64,000 nt of DNA, taken from positions 186,001-250,000 of the forward strand of contig CAOLHI010002147.1 in the NCBI GenBank assembly GCA_948474755.1, written 5' to 3'. Positions within the stretch are counted from its first letter, which is position 1, and each line of letters opens with the position of its first letter. Source of the stretch: Ctenosaura bakeri (lineage: Eukaryota; Chordata; Lepidosauria; Squamata; Iguanidae). The notes under the pieces are model-generated. The model was not told where the DNA came from. It ran no database searches and saw nothing but the letters and a program-made list of their open reading frames with translations. The translations under genes were made by a program, and so were the position numbers. Positions 42,501-54,500 of the stretch are shown piece by piece.

Positions 42501-45500
42501 ATCTGTTTAAGAACCTCCAAACAAGGAGACTCCACCACACTCCAAGGTAGCGTTTTCCACTGTTGAACTGCTCTTGCTATAAGGAAGTTCTTCCTAATGT
42601 TCAGGTGGAATCTGTTCCCCTGTAGTTTGAATCTATTGCTTCATGTATTCTAGTCTCTGGACCGGCAGAAAACAACCCTGGCCCATCTTCCACATGACAT
42701 CCCTTCAAGTATTTAACATGGCTACCACGTCACCTCTTCATTTTCTCTTTCCCAGGCTAAACAAACCCAGCTTTCTGTCGCTCCTCACAGGACATAGTTT
42801 TTAGACCTTTTATCATCTTGGTCTCCCGCCTCTGGACATGTTCTAGCTTGTCAATGTCCTTCTTGAACTGTAGCGCCCACAGTTGGACACAGTCTAAGTG
42901 ACCAAAGCAGAATAAAGTGGTCTGAACAGGTTGCTTACCTGTAACTGTGGTTCTTCAAGTGGTCATCTGTGTCCTCACACATTAGGAGCTCTTGCGCATG
43001 CGTGGTAGCGTTTGGAAGATTCTAGAGCTTAGTAGCTTGGAGGGAACTCCTCCCCCATGCCCATACTGAGCATGCTCAGCCTGTGAAACCAACGGTCTCT
43101 CCTCAGTTCCGTAGTCCGCCAATAAGGGACCTGAGTAGAGGAGATGGCCGGGCGGGTGTGTGTGAGGGCACAGATGACCACTCGAAGAACCACAGTTACA
43201 GGTAAGCAACCTGTTCTTCTTCTTCGTGGTCTCTGTGCCTCACACACTAGGAGACTTTGTAGCTTACCAGTTGGACAGTGGGTCAGGTCCTAGGGAACGG
43301 AAGCCAGCACTGCACATCCAAAACGGGCATCTCTACGGGACCGGTAGTCCAGTCTGTAGTGGGGCACAAAGGTCAATGGTTGAGGTCAGGTCACCACACC
43401 GCACAGTTCTTGCAGATCCACTCCTCGCAGGAGAGCTGCTGAAGTTGCCACAGCTCTGGTGGAATGAGCCCGAAGCAAGGCTGGCAAAGGCTTCTTGGCC
43501 AGTTTGTATGCCAGTAAAATAGTCTGGGCCACCCATCTGGAGAACTGTTGAGTGGACACCTTGTGGCCTCTCTGATGCCTGCCGTAGCACACGAAAAGGT
43601 GCGGAGTCTGTCGAAAATACACAGTCCGGTTTGTATAGAAAACCAAGGCCCGACAAACATCAAGACAGTGAAGAGATCGCTCCAAAGGTGTAGTTGGGTC
43701 CGGATAAAAAGTTGGCAAGATGATGTTTTGACTGAGGTGGAAGCTTGACACCACCTTTGGCAGGAAAGAAATGTCAGGGCGAAGGACTACCTTGTCCCTG
43801 TGGAAGACAAGAACGGGCTCATCAGACCGCAGAGCTGTCAGCTCACTTGCCCGCCTGGCGGAGGTGACAGCCACCAAGAAGGCAGTCTTGATGGTCAGGA
43901 ACCTGTCATCCGCAGTTCCCATGGGCTCGAAGGGCGGTCTCGTCAACTGCGATAGCACCAAGGAGAGTGACCACAGCAGTAGCGGTGGCGACACTGGTGT
44001 ATAAAGGTGTTGCAGGTCCTTCATGAACTGCTTCATGGTAGCATCGCGGAAGAGAGCTGCCGATGGGGACCTTCGAGATTGATAAGCCATGATAGCGGCA
44101 AGGTAGACCTTTAGAGATGGAAAGGCAAGGCCCTGCTGCCAAAGGTGTAGGAGAAAATACAGCACGGTAGGCAGATTAACAGGCGATACCGGCTCATATT
44201 GTGCTTCAGCAAAGGTAACGAATCTCTGCCATTTGTAAAGGTAGTTGCGGTGTGTCGACTCCTTCCTGGCCATGGTCAAAACGTTCTGGATGGTCGGATA
44301 GTCTAAGGCATTATCTGCCAGGCGTGCAGGGCCAGGAGCGGCAGGTCCGGATGGAGAACAAGACCGTCAGAATGCGACAGGAGATCCGACGGTGTCGGGA
44401 ACCTGAAGAGTCAACCACGAGCAGCCTCGAACAGGGGCCCGACCAGTGCTGCCTCAGCCAGTATGGGGCTACGAGGATGACGTCGGCTCGGTCCACGCGG
44501 ATCTCGGAGACCACTCAGCCCAGGAGAGGAAATGGCGGAAACGCGTAGAGGAACCCCTTGGTCCATTCGAACTGGAGAGTGTCACCGAGAGAGCCGCGAC
44601 CCCGGTCAGCTTTCGAGCAGTACCGGCAACACTTCGTGTTCTGGCTGGTAGTGAAGAGGTTGATCATCAGCTCGCCCCACTGGTCTCGTATTATCTGGAA
44701 CGCCGTGTTCGAAAGGGACCACTCATGGTGGCAGGAGGTGTCCCTGCTGAGGATGTCCACTGTGGTGTTTTCCTGTCCGGCCAGGTGCACCGCGACTGGA
44801 TGGACCCAAAGTGACACGCACCAGTCCCATAGATGAAGAGCTATGGTGAGGAGGGTGGTCAAATGAGTTCCCCCTTGTCTGTTGACGTAACAGACCGCCG
44901 TTGTGTTGTCTGTCAGGATCAGCACCATGCGGCCCACAACCAGTTGATGAAATGCCCTCAGAGTTTTCCAGATGGCGAGCAGCTCGAGGGCGTTGATATG
45001 GAGGTCGTTCTCGTCGTCGATCCATCATCCCTGGATTCTGAGATTTCCGCAGTGTGCTCCCCACCTGAACAGGGAAGCGTCTGTCATCACCGTGAGCTGA
45101 GAGGTCAATTCCTGGAGTGGCATCCCTGACAGTAGATGGCGATAGGACAGCCACCATAACAGGGAGCGACGCACCTGTTGAGGAATCTGCAGGGGGCGTC
45201 TCTGGTCGTCCAGGAGTGGATCGAAGACTCTGACGAACCAATGTTGAAGTGGCCATGCACGGAGCCGAGACAGGTAGGTCACTGCCGTGGTCGAAGCCAT
45301 GTACCTGAGGAGTTGCTGGATCCTCCTCGCTGATACCGTCGGGGCCTGGAAGACAGTAGACGCGGCCTGACGAAGGGTCCATGCATATTCCATAGGCAGG
45401 TATGCCTTGGCAGACACCAAGTCTAGGGTCGCTCTGATGAAGTCGAGGACCCTCGCCGACTCAAGGTGCAACTTCTTCGGATTGACGTGGAGGCCAAGAC

Positions 45501-48500
45501 GGGTCACAAGAGAAAGAGTCCGGTGGATGTCGCTGTAGAGTTTGTGCCTGCAGGATGCCACCAACAGCCAAACGTCGAGGTAAGGGTAGATCGAGATGCC
45601 CTTCGTCCGCAGGTACGATACCACAGGGGCCATGCATTTAGTAAAGACCCTGGGCACGGTGGAGAATCCGAACAGTAGCACCCTGTATTGGTAACAGGTG
45701 CCGTCAACCGCGAACCGTAGGTACCATCTGTGCTGCGGGCGAATGGCGAAGTGAAAGTAAGCATCTCGAAGATCGATGGAGGCAAACCAGTCCCCTCACT
45801 GAATGAATGGCAGGATTGAAGACATTGGCAGGATTGAATGGCAGGATTGAAGAGTGACCATCTTGAACCTCTTGGGGTGGATGTACTCGTTCACCCCTCT
45901 GAGGTCCAAGACTGGCCGTAAGGTTCCGTCCGATTTCGGTACCGTGAAGTACCAGGAGAAGAAGCTGGTGGTCCTGGCCGAGGATGGAAGTTCTTCGATC
46001 GCTACTTTTTGTAGCAGGGACTGGATCTCTTCTAGCAGAGCCGAGCTGGCCGGGGTGGAATAATAGACGCCTCGTGGGGGTATACTTCCAAACTCAATGG
46101 CGTAGCCAAGATGGACGATGGAGAGAACCCAAGAGTCTGTGGTGATGTGACGCCAATCAGCGAGATGTCGGGCCACGTTTGGTTGGTCTTTGAAGGCTGG
46201 TGGCAGGCTGAAGGATGGCTGTGGTGGCGACCCGCGAAGGCGGTCAAAACCGGGACTTTGTCTCAGACGAAGACATCTTCAAAGAAGAGGATGGGCATCT
46301 CCGAAGAGGTCTCCATGTCGAGGACGAGGTAGATGGCCGGGACGGGGCTTAGAGAGGTGAGCAAGGTTGATAGGTCGAAGACGATGACCTGCGCCAAGAT
46401 GGCTGTAAGCCAAAGTTACAGTGAGGCTGAGGGGGCTGATGTATGCCCATCTTCTTGGCCGCCAGGCGTGCCTTGACGAGATGGTCCATCGCCTCATCCA
46501 TTGTAGCGTTAAACAGCCCCTGGCCATTGAAAGGGAAGTCCTCGATCCTTCTCCTGCTGTCTTCTTGCAGGCCAGACGACCAGAGCCACGCATACTGTCT
46601 CAAGGCGACAGAGCCCACCATCACCTGCGCCGCCACCTCCACCGAGTGCCTCGATGAGATGATCTGCTGGTGTGCGAGTGCTACCACCTCGTTAAAGAAC
46701 TGCACAGCACTCGCCCGATTCTCCTCTGGGAGGTTGGACAGAAGAGCACAGAATCGGTCCCGCAGATGTCTCAGACAGGCCGCGAGGCAAGCTTGAGTGT
46801 TGGATACTCTTGCAATTAGAGATGAGGCAGAGTAAAATCTGCCAAAAGTGTCCAGCCTGTAGCCCTCTCGATCTGGTGGGGTTGTGTGCGCCCTACTACC
46901 ACCCTTGGTCTGGGCAGATTCAACCATGATCAAATTGGGCACTGGACGTGTGAAGAGAAATTCGGCGTCCTCCTTCTGGGTGTGATACAGGTGCTCGAGC
47001 CGGTGAGGAATTGGCTGGGCGGACAACAGCTTGGCCCACGGGTGTTTAAGGGCCTCCATCAAGGCCGGCAGGAACGGCAGCGGTGCCATGGAAGGAATAC
47101 CAAACCCAAGTCCGAATATCCAAAGCTAAGTCAAGTATCGAAGTCCTTTAGTCAAACATCAGAAAAAAGGATCCAAAGAAAAGCCAATAGCGCTACTAAA
47201 CAAAGAACCTTCCGTTTGCAACGGCGGACAAGAACGAACTGAGGAGAGACCGTTGGCTTGGCAGGCTGAGCATGCTCAGTATGGGCATGGGGGAGGGGTT
47301 CCCACCAAGCTACCAAGCTCTAGAATCTTCCGAACGCTACCGTACATGCGCGAAAGCTCCTAGTGTGTGAGGCACAGAGATCACGAAGAAGAATATAACT
47401 TCCCTTGATCTACACACTACATTCCTGTTGATGTACCTTAAAATCGTATTCATATTTTTAGCTGCCACATCACATGGTTGACTCATGTTCCTAGCCTACA
47501 TACAATTCCTCTCCCTGTTGGGGAATTGTTCAACAAGCATCTCTCACCCCACAATCATTTTGGATTGCTCTTTACCACACCACTGCTGACTGCACAATCT
47601 CCCTTCTGAGGTGAGGCAACCAGGATTGCACGAGATCCTTCCAAAGCTATCCCATGCCCCCCCCCATCTTTCTCTGCTCTCCAGCCATTGTGAAACTAGA
47701 CTGAAGCTGAACAGATCTTACCGAGACCAAGGCTTCGCCCACACTGGTCAAGACATCCTGCCGCAAGGAATGGATGAGCAACTTCTGCTCTGTGAGGACT
47801 GCCACCAGGAGGGCAATGGCATTTTCGGGACCCAGCGTCTGTAGCAGTGTGAGGAAACTGGCACCACTGCAAGAGGAGGGGTACAAGGAAAAGCAAGTTG
47901 AGGTTGGTTTTATAGCTGGTGTTTTCACATCACATACCGTCCACGGGACCAGCCTGAGAATCTACAGTTAAGATTTGAACTAGTTCTGGCAGTTTTCATT
48001 TTTCCCCAGGAACAAGTCTTTTGTATAGTGAATGGATCTTAATTGCTATCTAAGGCCAAGCCCCTCCCATTCAATACTATGTGTAACAACAAGAAATGCT
48101 CAGGATGATATATTGCTGCTGGTACGGACCACTCCCCACCCCACTATTGTCTGCGTTATACCTAAACTCAGAGGCAATAAGGGAAGGGAGTGATGTCATT
48201 GTCCCTGCTCACCAATTTTTATTTTTGTTTAATTATTTTATATTGGTGCCTCATCCTTTACCACACCATCTAGGGGGATCAACATTATCTCTCCCCCCTC
48301 CCAAAATATACAACAAAACAATTCAAATAACAGTAAAACTGTATTTTTCTTCCTTTCTTTTGACAATTTGTCATTTATAGCAAGCCCTCCACTTTCATGG
48401 GGGTTAGGGGCACAAGACTCCTGAGAAAGCGGAGAAAATGTGAATCAAAATCAAAATCAGGAGCACTATTTTTTTTAAAAACAGAAGAACACTTCTCCAG

Positions 48501-51500
48501 GAATCTCTCGGTCCTCCAGCATGATTCTATGGCAGCTTTCAGTGGAGGAATTAACAATGCCTAAACAAATGTCTCTAGGAATTTCTAGGTTCCTCAGCAG
48601 AACTCTATGAATTGCACTGAAGAACCTGGAGATTCCTAGAAGGAACCTATTTTTTTTCATAGTGGGGGCAAATAAAGTAAGATTTTTTAAAAAATAAAAT
48701 AACCCACAAATAATCAAATGCACAAGTGTTAGTTGCCATACCTTACTGTATCAGGTTGTCACAGATGGCCTGTTTTAATCTCTACAAAATCTAGTGATGG
48801 TGAAGCTGGCAACTACTAATAAAGAACCGATCAGAAATTTTTAAGATGCCTTTGCAATGTCTATGTCCCTGCTCATCAAAATATCTTGGAGCTTTGACCC
48901 TGCAAGTCCCAATATCACTACACTGTTTCTCTGGATCCCTTTTAGGATGCTCACATGAACAGACACACAGATAACAAGTCAGCTGTACCTTAGAGGCAGA
49001 GGAGAGGAGACCGGCTGGCACAGGAGCAAGTTATCATAGGAAGACATCTGGACAGCCAAAAATTAAAAAAAAGAAAGAAAAAAAGACTGAATTGTAAATG
49101 TTTTCCTTCAAAGAACATAGAAGGGTGACACTAGCCTCTGTCAATTTCACTTTTGTTTCCATCCTATTTTACTTTTTTTAATGGCGTTCAAGAGATGTTT
49201 GTTTCTTTCCTGCATGAAAATTTGTGCATTATCAAAAAATACACACCCATAAAAAAATACACACCCATACACAAAGTTTTCCTCCACAGAGGTTTCACTC
49301 TGTTATCTGATTGTGGAATAGAGGTAAGTCCTAGTTTTTGAGGCCTATGCCACTGGTGTTCCTGCTGAAAAAGGTTTTATTTATCAAGCTAGCAAAACTT
49401 AAATGCCAACCTAGCAGTGGACTGCTTGTTAGGGACAGAAAGAATATTTTAAAAACATGGGTTAAAAAAAGAAGTGGGTGTTGGTGGTTCTCGAGCAACA
49501 GAAAACACAGATGACAATCCTAAGAATGATGAGAATCTTCATAATTTAGGACTTTTCTGCATGAAAAATGCACTTTTTGCACAGAAAATGACTTTCCTGC
49601 ATGGAAAACAGCACTTACTGCACAGAAAACATCCTCCTCTATGCAATAAATACATAAATAAATATTCCTGTCTTCTGGACAGGGAATGTGTTTTCTGTGT
49701 GAAAAATGCAGTTTTCTGAGCAAAAAGGAACTATATACATTTTTGGCAAAGAATATGTCCCAAACTGCAAATATTCTATTTAAAGAGTACAGCTTTCAAT
49801 GATTTTCTCACAGCAAGGAGAAAAACTGCAAATTATTTGTTCTTGCTGGAGTAAATGGAACTTACAAAGATTTACATCCCTACTGCTTGTGAGAATGAAG
49901 TTCATGAAGATTTTTACATCCTGGCCACCTGGCAATGGGGACTAATAATATACAATCTGCTTGTGTTCATGTATATACTTGGCTCACTTTTATAGACCAT
50001 GTACTGCTGTCTGAGGACTGGCTTAATCAAAAACAGGTTGAGTATCCTTATCCGGATATCCAAAAACCTCCAAAACCCTGAAACTTTTTGCTGCCTTTCA
50101 GGTGGCAGCAGTAGCACTTCTGCTTGTTTGTCTCTCAGATCCTTGGTTTCTCTCCAGCCTTGTGTCTCATACACAAGGAGTGAACAAACAAAAAACAAGG
50201 TTGGAGATAGAAATGAGGATGGGCGGAGAGATGCAGATATCTGTGGAATGGTTGGAATCTAAGCACAGTGCTTGATGTGAAGCCACACCTCCTGCCATTT
50301 CACAGATCCTCATGTCTCTCTCCAGCCTCACATCTCATTTGATTGTTACTTGTGTTGGGTATGATATGCAAAGGTAGAGAGACTGAGGATCTGAAATATT
50401 GAAGATATAAGGGACCTGGTATCTGTATCTGTATATCCCCCCTCTCTCAATCTCTCTCTCTATATATACTATAGTACTGGGATCTCTGGGGAGCCTACCA
50501 GCTGCCTGCTTCCACCTTCGAGGCAGCGGCTATGATGCTACTGGTCATTTGTTCACAGGCTCTCCAGAGATCTTCTGTATAGTATTGTAATATATGTACA
50601 GTGGTCCCTCCACTTTTACAAGGATTTGGGGGTGCAGAACCCTCATGAGTGGAAAAACTGCAAATAACTCCAACAATCCCCTCCCACGCTGGGGCCAAAG
50701 GCAAGGGAATGATAGCAGTGAGCCCTGGAGGAGAGAAGGAAGGTCCGTACGTGTCTCCCTTCACCAATTTCCTTGCCTTTTGTCTGGATGCTTGCCTTCC
50801 TTCTCTGCATCTGGCAAAATGCAAGGAAATGTAAGGAGGAGAATGGGGTGGTGGTGAAGGGATGTGTGTACCTCATGAATAATCAAATTTGTAAAGGTCA
50901 AACCTGAAAATGTTGAGCGAGGACTGCAAATATGGCTATTCCAAAATCCAAAACATGAAACACTTCTCGCCCCAAGCAGTTTAGATAAGGGATACTCGAC
51001 CAGGAAATGCTGAAACAGCTGCCATCTGCATTGTTTCCTACCCTGCTGAAATTCAGGGTATTCAGGGCAAGGCACCTATCTGAGCAAGTATTCTTCCTCA
51101 TTAATGTAATTTTTCTACTTATTTGCTTAGCGGGAAAATTACTTCTTTTGATCACATCCCCAAGAATACCCTCTAGTGTCCAAGTTGGCTGGGAGAATTT
51201 TGGGGGTTATAGTCCCCAAAGGTAACATTTTGGGGGTTACAGTCCCCACAAAAGCTCTGATTGCCCACTCCTATTGATTGGATTGTATCTGTGAGTTTTT
51301 TTCATGGAATTTTCCCTTGGTTTGGGTGCAGTCGATGTAAAGTTGCTTCCTCCCCGAGGAGGACTTCAAGCTCCGTGGTATCCAGGAATGTTCTGAAATA
51401 ATGACTGACTCATACTTTGGTTGCTTGATGCCACTGAAGAAGCTATGGGCACCAGTGCTCCTCTGTTATCAAGGGAACAACCCTTTGTCCGCCCCCCCCC

Positions 51501-54500
51501 ACATTGCCGTACCACCCCAACAGAGCAGGACAAGATGTTTGGGTCTGTCGCTTTCACTCACCTGAACCAAGATCCGAGGCCGCTGTGGAGACGGGAAGGG
51601 GACATTGTGCATGAAATGAGAGATGTGCCTAGAAGGAGCAACAAAGAAGTCACAGGGAAGAAAGACAAGAAGCCCCAGACACCAGAGATGAAATCGTAAC
51701 CCGCTCGATCTTTCCCATGCCTGAGGTCTACCAGCAGAGATTTTAACAGGAGATAACCCTATGCTTGCCATTCAGCCTTCATTAAAAGCAGAGCTGCAAG
51801 ATGCAGGAGAAAAGTGGGCAGCCCCAGAAGTTAGAAAAGTGACCCTTTTAGCATGGCAGCTCCCAGAATCCTCCAGCCCTAAGGGATATTTTGTGGTATA
51901 CAGAGGGGTATCCTCTCTCATAATTCTCCCTCATAATTCCTGCTTTGAGATTTTGTTTTTAATTTTGGGCTCCAGCTCCCACTGTCTCTGATGAACAGTT
52001 ATGCCAGCTGGGGATGATGGGACCTCTAATCACAGTGAGCCAATACAGCAGAATACCAAAACAGAAAAAGGGAAGAAAAGTGAAGGGCACATCCTGCCCC
52101 CACCTGAATTTTGTGGTGCCCAAAGGGTCAATCTTCCAAGTTCTAAGTAGAACCAGTAGCTGTCATTTCAAAAAAAAAAAAAGTCTTTAAAAAACATTTT
52201 AAAAAGTATTTACTTATTTGATTTTTCTAGTGGGTTTCTAGTGCTGGGGTTTTCCAGAAAAAGTAAACAAGAAACATTGTTGAATACTCTATATATTGTT
52301 ATCTGATTTAAGATGTTTGAGTTAAACAAAATATTGAAACACATTCAAATTGTTATGAAGAAATTATTTTACTGGAATATTTGTAATAATATAAAGAGAA
52401 TAGCATACATTTTCCTTATAATTTAACAACTGAATGACTACCCCATTTTTTTAAGGACATATACCTAAAGAAAACCATCTCTTACGTTTCAAAAGTTTAA
52501 CCTTCTTTTGGTGAAATTTAACTGTAGTCCCATAAGCTTCACTTGCTTACTCTCTGTGCTAGTTATCAATTCTATTTCAAGCTCAGAAAAGGCTGATTTC
52601 AGTACAACTAGTTGAACTAGGATGGATGCGAGTTTGTGGGAATAGAAAACATTTTATCTAGACTCCTTATGAATGTATGAGAAGTGGGAGATTTTGTGAA
52701 AGATAAACAAACTTAGCAGTGTGTTCATTTGTTAGTCTGTTCCTCTGAGCATTACGGTTTGCTAATGCTTGTCTCCCTGGAAGAATAACCAGAACTTCAT
52801 ATCCCGTTCTAAAATGGTTAATAAAGCCCAAGCAACTATGGATAAACGTACATACACCTACATATATAGCATGGAAAAATTCCCATGACAAGTTGGTTTT
52901 GTTTTTCTGTTTTGCAAACAGAAACAGCGCTACTTCAGCCTCTGCAAGGAGCTGCTCGGCTGGGGTGAGCAGGCAGGTGGCTTTAGGTGAACACACAGGG
53001 AATCTTTTGGGAAAGTGATGCTACTTTATTCTTTTAATTGCCTCTCTGTGATTTTCTCACCCAAGGCATTTTCCAACATACACTTGGCCCTCTACATTTG
53101 CTAGGGTTAGGGACACAGGACCCTCGCAAGAATGAAAAATTCACAAATAACAAAATCTGTGTGTCTGTGGGAAAGGCACGGGTCGGGGTAGTGGGCATCC
53201 GGGGTCTAAACCAGGTCAGGGAAAGGAGATGATTGGCACAGTAGTCTTGTATTTCCTCTCTCTTGCCAATCTCCTTCCTTGGATGTGTGTGGGGTATGGG
53301 TACAGGTTTTATGCTGCTGAGAATTCGGGCAGAGAGCCATCCTTAGCTGGCCAAGCAGAGACTGGGAGAGGAAGAGGAGGACCAGGGATGGGTTTTTAAA
53401 GGGCTCTGTGGCCTGATTGGAGCCACCAAGAGGGAAGGTTCCCCCCAAAAAGAAGCACCTGAGGTGGGAGGGCAGGGGTTGGAGTAACTCGCAAATAATC
53501 AAATCCGTGAATGTCAAACCTGCAAATCTGGAGGGCTGACTGTAACTAAAAATCCTGAGTCCCAATTATTGCTTATATTCCTCCCTCCCCTTCCTTTTAG
53601 AACACACAAAGCAGCTCCATAGCAATACAAGAAAACAGCAAAAGCATGGGTTAAATGTAGGTTAAAAGCACAAGACAAATGCATCCACCCACAGCCAAAG
53701 AAGCAACGCAGCCACTGAATCTGTCCCAACTTACGCCTCAAGCGGCAGCACGTGCGGTCCCGAGATACTGTAACGGTAGAGGAAAGTGAGGAACTTGCGA
53801 AAGACGTCAAAGAAAGGCCAGTGGGAGAGGACACAGATGCTCTTACGCGTCTGCACAGACTTGCTGGTGATGGGACGCCGGTCGACCACTGTGAGCAAAT
53901 TCAGCCGCATGCACTGGCGTTCCGAGAGGCATTCTCGCGGGTAGGGCTCGTAGAACTGAATGGCAGCGCCATACACCTAGGAGAAAAGAAGAAAGGCAGG
54001 AAGAGGAGGAGTTATGACACTACAGCCACCTCTGCTAACAGCCACTCACCATGGGTGAGCAGACAAGTGATTCCAGGCAACCACACAGGGAATCATAACT
54101 AAACTGGGAAGGTGGTGCTACTTTTTTCTTTCTTTAAAGTGTGGCAAAAAGCAATAGCCAGAGTAGTATGTCTGTTGCAGGTGAGCAGGCAGGGCTAGTA
54201 AAAGAGAGACAAGAGAAATACAGTTCTCCCCCACATTTGTGGGCTTCACTTTCGTGGATTTGATTATTCATGGTGTCAGCTTGCCTGCCCCCCCTCGTTG
54301 TCCTACTCCCATTCCTGGATTTTTGCCCAGGGGCAGGGAGGGGGAAAGCTCACCCCTTCCCTGCACTCTCTGGCCCGTTGCCTGCAGGGGCACACTGGCA
54401 GCAGCCGGCAGGAGTGTGCAGGGCAGGTGATTGCCCGTTGCCTATACTCCCTGGGCCACTGTCAGCGCAGGCGCATTGGCAGCTGCCAGCAGGGACATGC

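Larger units (their letters stand above)
42924..47393 (-). mobile_element. DIRS retrotransposon, structurally complete
   Basis: 4470 bp minus-strand tyrosine-recombinase retrotransposon. The order is upper ITR, Gag-like frame, reverse transcriptase, RNase H, tyrosine recombinase, internal complementary region, lower ITR, which is the DIRS-1 plan. It is markedly richer in G+C than the surrounding introns. DIRS elements replicate through a circular intermediate and use the recombinase, not an integrase, so they make no target duplication (family knowledge). None is seen here, and the insertion splits a CR1. All genes except Gag have visible breaks. Confidence 0.92.

Noticed and set aside
44446..44814. 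Plus-strand open frames across the DIRS element
   Set aside because: They are antisense to the RNase H and reverse transcriptase frames, and come from the high G+C content of the element.
42924..47393. LTR retrotransposon or endogenous retrovirus
   Set aside because: The repeats are inverted, not direct; there is a tyrosine recombinase and no integrase or protease motif.
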